Position numbers and translations under genes: made by a program
Shown here: positions 44,602-51,982 of the stretch, in pieces
Position numbering within the stretch: position 1 is the first letter of the stretch
Layout of the letters: each line of letters opens with the position of its first letter
Assembly: GCF_003061005.1 (NCBI RefSeq)
Contig: NZ_QAIK01000145.1
Span: 27,008 to 78,989 of the forward strand
Origin: Pseudomonas sp. HMWF021
GTDB taxonomy: Bacteria; Pseudomonadota; Gammaproteobacteria; Pseudomonadales; Pseudomonadaceae
Length of the DNA stretch: 51,982 nt
Direction: 5' to 3'
The notes under the pieces: model-generated
Database searches by the model: none
The model's input: the letters and a program-made list of their open reading frames with translations, nothing else
Told to the model about the DNA's origin: nothing

Positions 44602-47425
44602 TGAGGGCCTCCTTGATGCGCGCAGCAGTGATTGGCAGATCGCGAACACGTTTACCGATGGCGTGCGCCACGGCGTTACCGATGGCACCGACCACCGGGA
44701 TCATCACCACTTCGGCGATGCCTTTGGACGGATCGCTTGGTGACAGCGGTGGCAGAATTTCCGCGGTCTGCTTCCACACCGCCACGTGCCGGGCCATCGG
44801 CAGGCGATAACGGTTGAAGTTCCAGTCACCCTCCCCCGGCCCTCCTTCGTACAGCGGCATCTCTTCCATCAGCGCGTGACCGATGCCCATGGCGATCCCG
44901 CCTTCGAGCTGACCCTTGACCAGTTCTTCGACCAGCACCCGACCGCACTCGACCCACGAATGGTGGTTGAGCACTTCGACTTCCGCCGAGCCTTTGTTGA
45001 CCTTCAGTTCCACCAGCGTCGCGACCGGGCTGTAGTAAGTCACCGCGGCGTTGTTCAACTGGACAACCGGGTAGTTGATGTTCTGGCGATCCAGCAGGTG
45101 GAAACCTGCAGTGCTCATCAGCGCTTTCTTCGCCTTCGGCGCACCATCGCCGTACTTCACCGCCAGACCGTCGAGCGGCAGACGCTCGCGCACGCCGTCG
45201 ATGCTGTATTCGGCTTCAGCCCAGCTCCAGCGGTTGAACGCGTGAACGGTGGCGCCGGTGACCAGACCACGTTCGTGAGCGCGCTTGGCCAGCTCTTCAA
45301 AAGTCAGTGGCTGCATACCGTTGGCAGTGAGCTTGCCGTCGACCCAATGCGCATCTTCACGACGCACCACGTAAGGGTTGGCTTGACCGCCGTAAGGGCC
45401 CTGACGCCAGATTTCCATGGCCGCCGGCCACAAGCCGTTGTTGAACAGCACGCGCGCCGCTTCACGGGTGGCGTGACTGAAGTAGTAGGCCGAGTTGGTG
45501 GCGGACGAAGCGGAGGCCAGCTTGCCGACCCAACGCGGGTTGCGCAGCAGATTGTCCTGCTCGGCCTGGCTCATGATGTAAGGGTTGCCGCTGGTGATCA
45601 GTTGCATTTCCTTCCATTCGGTTTCGCCGGTCTTCACGTCATGCGCCGGGCTACCGAGGAAATCGGCGACGACCAGTGCTTGCGAAGTGGACATGCCGGT
45701 GCCTATTTCGATACCGATGTGGCGCAGGGTGATGCGCCCTTCAGCGGTGAATTCGATGCTGGCCATCGGCGCTTCGGAACCGGTGCCGAAGTCTTTCTGG
45801 CAAATGGCAAAACCGACGCCATACCAGTTGTCCGGATCGGCGGCTTCGCGCTGTTTCTTGATCGCGTCGCGGTTTTTCCAGACTTCGTGCACCGAGGCCT
45901 TGTCGAGAATTTCGTGCAGACGCAAAGCACCCGCCGGGATCGCACCCTGAGTGTTTTTCATGCCGGAACGCAAGGCGTTCTTGCGGCGCAGATCAATCGC
46001 GTCAACACCAAGGCGATTGGCGATTTCGTCGACCATCATTTCGGTCGAGGCCATGCTTTGCAGAGTGCCGTAACCGCGCATCGAACCCGCTTCAACGCCA
46101 CGGGAGTGGTAAGCGGTGACCTGCAGATCGTTCTGCGGCATGTAGTAGATCGACTGCGCCGCCGTGGCACCCACCGCAGCCACCGACGGGCTGTAGTTGA
46201 TGCGACCGCCGCCATCGACGCTCATTTCTGCGCGGAAAATCTTGAAGCTGTAGTCGTTCTTGTCCACCGCCAGTTGGTAGCGGATATCGAACGGGTGGCG
46301 CTTGATGCCGCTCTGGAACTGCTCGTAGCGGTCGTTAGCCAGACGGATCGGCACACCGGCGCCATACAGTGCAGCGAGGGCCGCGTAGTAGACGAAGATG
46401 TTGTGGTCTTTGGAACCGTAGCCCACGGTGTAACCCGGGTGCATGTTCAGGTTGTCCAGGCCGAAGCGCGACGGCGCGATCATTTTCGCGGTCTCGGTCG
46501 CCGCTTCCAGCGGGCACTGGGTGGCGACCACGAAGTGCAGGGTCTTGGTTTTCGGGTCGTACCAGCCGTTGCCGTTGTCCGGCTCCATGGCGGCCGGTTC
46601 GATCGACGGGGTCTTGTAGCGCTCATCGAACACCAGCCAGTTCTCCGGCGGCGTGTCGATCTGCTGCTTCATGCGATCGGCATAGAACAGACCGCGCTCG
46701 GTCAGGTTGCCGTGCAGGTTCGGCTGGGAATTCCACACCGGACGCCGGTTTTTCAGCATCGGGAACAGGATCGAGTCCTTCAGGCTGGCGAATTCGTCTT
46801 CGTCGGCCGAGGTCGCGCCACCCACGCGCACGTAGCGGAAGCTGCCATAGGGGTCGCCTTCGTAGTACGGCACTTGTGCACCGTAACGAATCGCCTTGTC
46901 GTTGAATTTGAGTTTGTTCTTGGCCTGGCGGAAACGCTCGAAGTCGTTCCAGATCAGGATCGCTACCGGGTGGCCGATGAACATCGGCACTTTGCCTTCC
47001 GGCAGCAAGGGGTTCGGCGCGTGCTCTTCGGGGAAGACGATACCGTCCTTGTCCAGGTCAGCTGCGGTGACGATGCGGTCAGGCTGCAAGTCGGCACCGA
47101 GCCACGACAGATCGTAGCCGGCGTAGATACGGTCGGCCTTGATGGTTTTCAGCAGCATGGCGTGGCCTTGCTGTTCAGGCCAGCCCGGCATGTCCTTGGA
47201 GCGAATGTCGCGGGCAAAGACTTTGCTGCCGCAGACCTTGGACAGGGCATCGTTACGTTGGCGTGCCTTGCCGTTGTTGCCGAGCCACTTCTCGGACGGC
47301 ACGGTTACGCTGTTTTCCATCAAGGCAGCCAGCGCCTGACTGCTGAGCGGCGTGAGCGTGACGCTCACACCCGCCACCAGCCCGCCCTGAAGGAACGAGC
47401 GCCGGGATATATCACGGTTGGACAT
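44594..47425 (-). CDS. Molybdopterin-binding large subunit, Tat-exported aldehyde/isoquinoline oxidoreductase-like (IorB-like)
   Basis: 943 residues. The twin-arginine signal is clear: SRRSFLQGGLVAGVSVTLTP. The remainder is a xanthine-dehydrogenase-family molybdopterin subunit, containing GMSTSQALVVADFLG, GGIAMGIGHALMEEMPLYEG (Mo-pterin site) and a terminal GEVMIPVVGAIGNAVAHAIGKR-type end in which VVGAIGNA takes the place of the usual glutamate-containing segment. It forms a periplasmic hydroxylase or dehydrogenase with the 2Fe-2S subunit. Substrate (aldehyde, N-heterocycle) is not predictable. First gene of the four-gene operon. Confidence 0.93.
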   Translation of the reverse strand: MSNRDISRRSFLQGGLVAGVSVTLTPLSSQALAALMENSVTVPSEKWLGNNGKARQRNDALSKVCGSKVFARDIRSKDMPGWPEQQGHAMLLKTIKADRIYAGYDLSWLGADLQPDRIVTAADLDKDGIVFPEEHAPNPLLPEGKVPMFIGHPVAILIWNDFERFRQAKNKLKFNDKAIRYGAQVPYYEGDPYGSFRYVRVGGATSADEDEFASLKDSILFPMLKNRRPVWNSQPNLHGNLTERGLFYADRMKQQIDTPPENWLVFDERYKTPSIEPAAMEPDNGNGWYDPKTKTLHFVVATQCPLEAATETAKMIAPSRFGLDNLNMHPGYTVGYGSKDHNIFVYYAALAALYGAGVPIRLANDRYEQFQSGIKRHPFDIRYQLAVDKNDYSFKIFRAEMSVDGGGRINYSPSVAAVGATAAQSIYYMPQNDLQVTAYHSRGVEAGSMRGYGTLQSMASTEMMVDEIANRLGVDAIDLRRKNALRSGMKNTQGAIPAGALRLHEILDKASVHEVWKNRDAIKKQREAADPDNWYGVGFAICQKDFGTGSEAPMASIEFTAEGRITLRHIGIEIGTGMSTSQALVVADFLGSPAHDVKTGETEWKEMQLITSGNPYIMSQAEQDNLLRNPRWVGKLASASSATNSAYYFSHATREAARVLFNNGLWPAAMEIWRQGPYGGQANPYVVRREDAHWVDGKLTANGMQPLTFEELAKRAHERGLVTGATVHAFNRWSWAEAEYSIDGVRERLPLDGLAVKYGDGAPKAKKALMSTAGFHLLDRQNINYPVVQLNNAAVTYYSPVATLVELKVNKGSAEVEVLNHHSWVECGRVLVEELVKGQLEGGIAMGIGHALMEEMPLYEGGPGEGDWNFNRYRLPMARHVAVWKQTAEILPPLSPSDPSKGIAEVVMIPVVGAIGNAVAHAIGKRVRDLPITAARIKEALNG

Positions 47426-47683
47426 GGATCATCCTCTGGGCGGTTATGTGTCCGCCCTTCTGGTTATCTACTGGGAATCTCGAGTCTTGCAGAAGCCCTT
47501 TTTGGCTAAACAAAGGGCGTGTTGACAGTGCAAAGCTGACCGAAAGGTTAACTTTAAAGGTTTCTGGGCTCGCAGCAAACAACCAGTTACAAAAATTTGA
47601 CTAAAGAATCAAAAAATCAATGCGACGTGGCACCGCATGGCGTCAATCGACCACCCGCCATCTACATGCAACTCCCCCTTCCA

Positions 47684-47776
47684 TGTAGGAGCTGTCGAGT
47701 GAAACGAGGCTGCGATCTTTTGATCCTGCTTCTACGATCAAAATCAAAAGATCGCAGCGTGCTGCAGCTCCTACGG
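47684..47776. repeat. Long inverted repeat, Pseudomonas REP type (TAGGAGCTG...CAGCTCCTA)
   Basis: TGTAGGAGCTG with GGCTGCGATCTTTTGAT faces ATCAAAAGATCGCAGC and GCTGCAGCTCCTACG, giving a stem of about 30 bp with small interruptions. It lies in the 505-bp gap between the IorB-like gene and the tRNA cluster. The rest of that gap up to the terminator at 47829 holds no supported gene. Confidence 0.85.
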
Positions 47777-47828
47777 GGATTTGTGCAGGGCTGGGTAATG
47801 AAGGGAGAGAGGGTCAAATTTCAGACAC

Positions 47829-47856
47829 AAAAAACCCCGGTCTTTCGACCAGGGTC
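47829..47856 (-). terminator. Terminator of the tRNA-Val/tRNA-Asp cluster
   Basis: Minus-strand hairpin CCCTGGTC-GAAA-GACCGGGG followed by TTTTTTG, 75 bp past the last tRNA. Confidence 0.88.
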
Positions 47857-47930
47857 TTTGCTATCGATTCCGAACCAACCAGCGGTTGCTTTCGGTGTTT
47901 CAAGGCGTTCAGTGGTCCTTGAAACAGATA

Positions 47931-48007
47931 TGGCGCAGCGGACGGGACTCGAACCCGCGACCCCCGGCGTGACAGGCCGGTATTCTAACCGACTGAACTA
48001 CCGCTGC
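47931..48007 (-). tRNA. tRNA-Asp (anticodon GTC), copy 2
   Basis: 77 nt with encoded CCA; begins GCAGCGGTAGTTCAGTCGG; loop CTGTCAC with anticodon GTC; T arm CGGGTTCGAGTCCCG. Identical over its full length to the copy at 48102-48178, 94 bp away. Confidence 0.97.
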
Positions 48008-48101
48008 GTATCGCTTTGAGCTTGCGCTCAAGTAACTCGTTTTGATTGAAAGCTTCGGTGCTTTGCAATCGCGAACCAGACATTGCCTGACTCGTAAAAT
48101 A

Positions 48102-48178
48102 TGGCGCAGCGGACGGGACTCGAACCCGCGACCCCCGGCGTGACAGGCCGGTATTCTAACCGACTGAACTACCGCTGC
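48102..48178 (-). tRNA. tRNA-Asp (anticodon GTC), copy 1
   Basis: 77 nt with encoded CCA, same sequence as the downstream copy. Lies 56 bp after tRNA-Val(TAC) in the same direction, so the three are probably one transcript ending at 47829. Confidence 0.97.
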
Positions 48179-48234
48179 GCGTCGGTGCAGGCACTTTCAG
48201 CCTACGCTCTTGCTTTCGCAAGTCTCTCGGGGAG

Positions 48235-48310
48235 TGGTGGGTGATGACGGGATCGAACCGCCGACATTCTGCTTGTAAGGCAGACGCTCTCCCAGCTGAG
48301 CTAATCACCC
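48235..48310 (-). tRNA. tRNA-Val (anticodon TAC)
   Basis: 76 nt with encoded CCA; begins GGGTGATTAGCTCAGCTGGG; anticodon stem CTGCC/AGCAG region with loop CTTACAA (TAC); T arm GGCGGTTCGATCCCGTC region. First gene of the tRNA cluster. Confidence 0.96.
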
Positions 48311-48420
48311 GTTTGCATCTCCGAGGCCGCGAAATTTACGCAGGTAGCGAACCTAAGTCAATAGCAGGATTGAAGTTTTTCTGAAAAAGACAAAATTGAG
48401 TCATCCCCGCGACACCGCTT

Positions 48421-48484
48421 TCGCGAGCAAGCCCGCTCCCACAGGGAAATGCATTCCAAATGTGGGAGCGGGCTTGCCCGCGAA
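48421..48484. repeat. Paired REP-type element (GTGGGAGCGGGCTTGCTCGCGA type)
   Basis: TCGCGAGCAAGCCCGCTCCC (48421) and GTGGGAGCGGGCTTGCCCGC (48462) are inverted copies around a 19-nt spacer. This is one of the commonest intergenic repeats in fluorescent pseudomonads. It sits between the tRNA cluster and the SDR gene. Confidence 0.92.
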
Positions 48485-48526
48485 GACGTCAGTTCATTCA
48501 ACGCAAATTCAGAAGAAAAAGGTGAT

Positions 48527-49303
48527 CTACTCGCTATAGATCATCTTTTTCGTCATGCCACCATCCACGACGAATTCCTGCCCGGTCACAAACCCGGCAT
48601 TGCGCGACAGCAGCCACGCCACCATCGCCGCGACGTCCTCGACCGTCCCTACCCTGCCCGCCGGATGCTGCGCATGATCGGCATCGGCCAATGGCTCGGC
48701 ACGTCGCGCAGAAGGATCCCGTGCATCGATCCAGCCCGGGCTGACCGCATTGACCCGAATCTCCGGCCCAAGGCTGATCGCCAGCGCATGCGTGAGCGCC
48801 AACAAACCACCCTTGCTCGCCGCATACGCCTCGGAATCGGCCTCCGATTGCCGAGCACGGGTCGAGGCCAGATTGACGATCGAACCGTTGTGCGCGCGCA
48901 GATACGGCGCACAGTGCTTGGCCAGCAGCATCGGCCCGCTGAGGTTCACCGCCAGGACCCGATTCCAGTACGCCAGATCGAGACTTTCCAGCGTGATGTT
49001 GTGCGGATCGGCCACCGCCGCGTTGCACACCAGCGCATCGAGGCGACCGAACTGCCCCAACACCTCGGCGACACCCAGCGCGACCTGCCCCTCATCCGCA
49101 ACGTCCATGGCAATGAACCAGGCATTTTCGCCCAGCACCTTCGCCACTTTCGAACCGCGCACACGATCAAGATCGGTCAGCACCACTTGCCAGCCTTCGC
49201 TGATCAACCAGGCCGCGATGCCCAGACCGATGCCGCGCGCAGCACCGGTGACCAGCGCCACGCGGCCATGGGTGCCAGCGGTCGGAGTAGACAACTCGAT
49301 CAC
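48527..49303 (-). CDS. SDR-family oxidoreductase
   Basis: 258 residues of the classical short-chain dehydrogenase family: cofactor motif TGAARGIG (about 19-26), NAAV, catalytic Ser in NLASTRA and Tyr-x3-Lys in YAASKGG, and the C-terminal [16 protein letters not shown]. The Asp after the second strand (VVLTDLDR) suggests NAD(H) preference. Its start overlaps the metZ stop by 4 bp, an arrangement seen in pseudomonads, so it is cotranscribed with metZ, but its substrate is unknown. Confidence 0.93.
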   Translation of the reverse strand: MIELSTPTAGTHGRVALVTGAARGIGLGIAAWLISEGWQVVLTDLDRVRGSKVAKVLGENAWFIAMDVADEGQVALGVAEVLGQFGRLDALVCNAAVADPHNITLESLDLAYWNRVLAVNLSGPMLLAKHCAPYLRAHNGSIVNLASTRARQSEADSEAYAASKGGLLALTHALAISLGPEIRVNAVSPGWIDARDPSARRAEPLADADHAQHPAGRVGTVEDVAAMVAWLLSRNAGFVTGQEFVVDGGMTKKMIYSE

Positions 49304-50511
49304 AACGCCGCCAGACCGCGCAGCAGATCGGCCTGCAGGTCCGCCACGTCTTCCAGGCCGACCGCGATGCGGATCAGGCTGTCACGAATCCCTGCTGCTT
49401 CCCGCTCCTGCGGCGCCAGACGGCCATGGGAGGTGGTGCTCGGGTGTGTGATGGTGGTTTTGCTGTCACCGAGGTTGGCAGTGATCGAAATCAAGCGGGT
49501 GGCGTCGATAAAGCGCCACGCGCCCTCTTTGCCGCCCTTGACCTCAAAACTCACCACCGCACCGAAGCCTTTCTGCTGACGCTGGGCCAGTTCGTGCTGT
49601 GGATGACTCTTGAGACCGGCGTAATGGACTTTCTCGATGCCGTCCTGCTGCTCCAGCCACTCAGCCAGTTGCTGAGCGTTGGCGCAGTGCGCCTTCATCC
49701 GCAGGTTGAGGGTTTCCAGACCTTTGAGGAAGATCCACGCGTTGAACGGGCTCAGGGTTGGCCCGGCGGTGCGCAGGAAGCCGACGACTTCTTTCATCTG
49801 CTCACTGCGACCGGCCACTACACCGCCCATGCAACGGCCCTGGCCGTCGATGAACTTGGTTGCCGAGTGCACGACGATGTCCGCACCCATTTTCAGCGGC
49901 TGCTGCAGCGCAGGCGTGCAGAAGCAGTTGTCGACCACCAGCATCGCGCCTTTGGCGTGAGCAATTTCTGCCAGCGCGGTGATGTCGACCAGCTCGGCCA
50001 GTGGGTTGGACGGCGACTCGACGAACAGCAGCCTGGTGTTCGGCTTGATCGCCGCGTCCCACGCCGAAAGATCAGCCAATGGCACGTAATCGACTTGCAC
50101 GCCGAAACGCTTGAAGTACTTCTCGAACAGGCTGATGGTCGAACCGAACACGCTGCGCGACACCAGCACGTGATCGCCGGCGCTGCACAGGCTCATCACC
50201 ACCGCCATGATCGCGGCCATACCTGTTGCGGTGGCAACGGCCTGCTCGGCGCTTTCCAGCGCGGCAATACGCTCTTCGAACGCGCGCACGGTCGGATTGG
50301 TGTAGCGCGAGTAAACGTTGCCCGGCACTTCCCCGGCAAACCGCGCAGCCGCGTCGGCGGCGGTGCGGAACACGTAGCTGGAAGTGAAGAACATCGGATC
50401 ACCGTGCTCACCTTCCGGCGTACGGTGCTGACCGGCACGTACGGCCAGGGTATCGAACGCTACGCCTTCGAGGTCGCTGTCCAGCCGACCGGCATCCCAT
50501 TCCTGACTCAT
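49300..50511 (-). CDS. metZ: O-succinylhomoserine sulfhydrylase
   Basis: 403 residues, the length of pseudomonad MetZ. Cys/Met metabolism PLP-enzyme fold with the PLP lysine in [12 protein letters not shown] and the start [10 protein letters not shown]...[23 protein letters not shown]. Converts O-succinylhomoserine and sulfide directly to homocysteine, the methionine route used by Pseudomonas instead of MetB/MetC. ATG 50511 is the family start. It follows purF after a terminator and is coupled to the SDR gene. Confidence 0.96.
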   Translation of the reverse strand: MSQEWDAGRLDSDLEGVAFDTLAVRAGQHRTPEGEHGDPMFFTSSYVFRTAADAAARFAGEVPGNVYSRYTNPTVRAFEERIAALESAEQAVATATGMAAIMAVVMSLCSAGDHVLVSRSVFGSTISLFEKYFKRFGVQVDYVPLADLSAWDAAIKPNTRLLFVESPSNPLAELVDITALAEIAHAKGAMLVVDNCFCTPALQQPLKMGADIVVHSATKFIDGQGRCMGGVVAGRSEQMKEVVGFLRTAGPTLSPFNAWIFLKGLETLNLRMKAHCANAQQLAEWLEQQDGIEKVHYAGLKSHPQHELAQRQQKGFGAVVSFEVKGGKEGAWRFIDATRLISITANLGDSKTTITHPSTTSHGRLAPQEREAAGIRDSLIRIAVGLEDVADLQADLLRGLAAL

Positions 50512-50558
50512 GCTGTCACTCCTTGCCCTGTTCACGAAAATTAAAAGTCAGATACAAA

Positions 50559-50578
50559 ACCGGCCCCTCAGGGCCGGT
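50559..50578 (-). terminator. Terminator of purF
   Basis: ACCGGCCC, 4-nt loop, GGGCCGGT then TTTTG on the minus strand, within 10 bp of the purF stop and before metZ. Confidence 0.88.
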
Positions 50579-50584
50579 AGAAAC

Positions 50585-51982
50585 TCAGTTGTTGTACAGA
50601 TCGATGATCGCACTGACCGCCTGGGTCTTGACCTTGGAGGCATCGTTGCGTGCCTGCTCGATCTTGTTCAGGTAAGCCTCGTCGACGTCGCCAGTGACGT
50701 ACTTGCCGTCGAACACCGCGCAATCGAAGTGTTCGATCTTGATCTTGCCGCCACCGACCGCTTCGATCAAGTCAGGCAGGTCCTGATAGATCAGCCAGTC
50801 CGCGCCGATCAGATCCGCCACATCCTGAGTCGAACGATTGTGTGCAATCAGTTCGTGAGCGCTCGGCATGTCGATACCGTAAACGTTCGGGAAGCGCACG
50901 GCCGGAGCCGCTGAGCAGAAGTAGACGTTTTTCGCGCCGGCTTCGCGAGCCATCTGGATGATCTGCTTGCAGGTGGTGCCGCGCACGATCGAGTCGTCGA
51001 CCAGCATCACGTTTTTGCCGCGGAATTCCAGTTCGATGGCGTTGAGCTTCTGGCGAACCGACTTCTTGCGCGCCGCCTGGCCCGGCATGATGAAGGTCCG
51101 GCCGATGTAACGGTTCTTGACGAAGCCTTCGCGGAATTTCACGCCCAGGTGGTTCGCCAGTTCCAGCGCAGCGGTGCGGCTGGTGTCCGGAATCGGGATG
51201 ACCACGTCGATGTCGTGCTCCGGACGCTCGCGCAGGATCTTCTCGGCGAGCTTCTCGCCCATGCGCAGACGCGCCTTGTAAACCGACACGCCGTCGATGA
51301 TCGAATCCGGACGCGCCAGGTAGACGTGTTCGAAAATGCACGGGGTCAGCGACGGGTTGGTTGCGCACTGACGGGTGTGCAGCTTGCCGTCTTCGGTGAT
51401 GTAGACCGCTTCACCCGGGGCCAGGTCGCGAATCAGGGTGAACCCGAGCACGTCCAGCGAGACGCTTTCGGAAGCGATCATGTACTCGACGCCTTCGTCG
51501 GTGTGACGCTGGCCGAACACGATCGGACGAATGCCGTGCGGGTCACGGAAACCAACGATGCCGTAACCGGTGACCATCGCCACCACCGCGTAACCGCCGA
51601 CACAACGGTTGTGCACGTCGGTCACGGCGGCAAACACGTCTTCTTCGGTCGGCTGCAGCTTGCCGCGCTGGGCCAGCTCATGGGCGAACACGTTGAGCAG
51701 CACTTCCGAGTCGGAACTGGTGTTGACGTGGCGCAGATCGGATTCGTAGATCTCCTTGGCCAACTGTTCAACGTTGGTCAGGTTGCCGTTGTGCGCCAGG
51801 GTGATGCCGTAAGGCGAGTTGACGTAAAACGGCTGCGCTTCGGCCGAGGTCGAGCTGCCGGCGGTCGGATAACGGACGTGGCCGATACCCATGTGGCCGA
51901 CCAGGCGTTGCATGTGACGCTGCTGAAACACGTCACGCACCAGACCATTGTCCTTGCGCAGGAACAACCGGCCATCATGGCT
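50585..51982 (-). CDS. purF: Amidophosphoribosyltransferase, 3' part (5' end outside window)
   Basis: 465 codons are inside the window; the frame is open through the right edge. The glutaminase domain ([29 protein letters not shown]) is followed by the phosphoribosyltransferase domain with the PRPP motif [13 protein letters not shown]. It begins purine synthesis by converting PRPP and Gln to phosphoribosylamine. The missing N-terminus (about 36 residues, including the catalytic Cys) lies beyond the window. Nothing suggests damage. Confidence 0.97.
   Translation of the reverse strand, partial: SHDGRLFLRKDNGLVRDVFQQRHMQRLVGHMGIGHVRYPTAGSSTSAEAQPFYVNSPYGITLAHNGNLTNVEQLAKEIYESDLRHVNTSSDSEVLLNVFAHELAQRGKLQPTEEDVFAAVTDVHNRCVGGYAVVAMVTGYGIVGFRDPHGIRPIVFGQRHTDEGVEYMIASESVSLDVLGFTLIRDLAPGEAVYITEDGKLHTRQCATNPSLTPCIFEHVYLARPDSIIDGVSVYKARLRMGEKLAEKILRERPEHDIDVVIPIPDTSRTAALELANHLGVKFREGFVKNRYIGRTFIMPGQAARKKSVRQKLNAIELEFRGKNVMLVDDSIVRGTTCKQIIQMAREAGAKNVYFCSAAPAVRFPNVYGIDMPSAHELIAHNRSTQDVADLIGADWLIYQDLPDLIEAVGGGKIKIEHFDCAVFDGKYVTGDVDEAYLNKIEQARNDASKVKTQAVSAIIDLYNN

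Noticed and set aside
44786..47509. A 907-codon open frame antisense to the molybdopterin subunit gene
   Set aside because: High-GC codon bias of the true gene leaves its complement open. The antisense product shows no domain and the sense frame has complete family motifs.
47931..48178. Direct repeats of about 78 bp as a CRISPR-like or duplicated mobile element
   Set aside because: The repeats are two identical tRNA-Asp genes with normal cloverleaf and CCA.

Overview
The window reads as chromosome from a Pseudomonas of the P. fluorescens group. Evidence: the block thrS-infC-rpmI-rplT-pheST-ihfA-merR followed by tRNA-Pro, an rsmE-type CsrA protein, an rbsBACRKD operon with an added nucleoside hydrolase, metZ next to purF, and three paired REP-type repeats (GTGGCGAGGGAGC, TAGGAGCTG and GTGGGAGCGGGC types). 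GC content is high and even, except for an AT-richer stretch near 15.2-17.0 kb.

Layout. 0-5.7 kb is regulatory: the tail of an AraC regulator, two paralogous winged-helix STAND ATPases meeting tail to tail (944 aa, and 490 aa without the C-terminal TPR-like part), and a GlxA-type AraC regulator. 5.9-14.7 kb is accessory metabolism: pirin, a heptad-repeat coiled-coil protein, a LysR/quinone-oxidoreductase divergent pair, a lipase-like hydrolase, an ABC exporter with a membrane partner, and a VOC protein. 14.9-17.1 kb holds small orphan genes and a decayed phage-type integrase beside tRNA-Pro(GGG), probably the scar of an integrated element. 17.2-24.5 kb is the translation cluster, transcribed leftwards. 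24.8-26.9 kb carries small envelope and stress proteins including a cold-shock protein. 26.9-33.9 kb is the ribose operon, with a perfect 14-bp palindrome upstream as its likely RbsR operator. 34-37.1 kb contains periplasmic glutaminase-asparaginase, with a complete sigma-54 promoter (AauR-like sites, IHF site, -24/-12), and an apparently SOS-controlled DUF1654-endonuclease I pair. 37.2-41.7 kb contains a siderophore-interacting protein gene broken by an in-frame TGA, rsmE, tRNA-Val(GAC) and a PuuB-like oxidase. 41.8-47.4 kb is a tight four-gene operon for a Tat-exported molybdenum hydroxylase with a 2Fe-2S subunit, a triheme cytochrome c and an XdhC maturation factor. 47.4-52 kb has tRNA-Val(TAC), two identical tRNA-Asp genes, an SDR, metZ and the 3' part of purF.

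Most notable signals. (1) A hairpin 20-40 nt upstream of the thrS start has a 7-nt loop that differs from the tRNA-Thr(GGU) anticodon loop at one base, so it may be a tRNA-mimic operator for ThrRS autoregulation. (2) The ansB promoter region has all the parts of an AauR/sigma-54/IHF promoter, plus a Crc/Hfq-type A-rich motif at the start codon. (3) A LexA box overlaps the likely promoter of DUF1654-endA. (4) The integrase remnant carries a 6-bp microsatellite encoding (Leu-His)6. (5) A single stop codon separates the two domains of the siderophore-interacting protein. I found no CRISPR array, intact prophage or recognisable new defence island.
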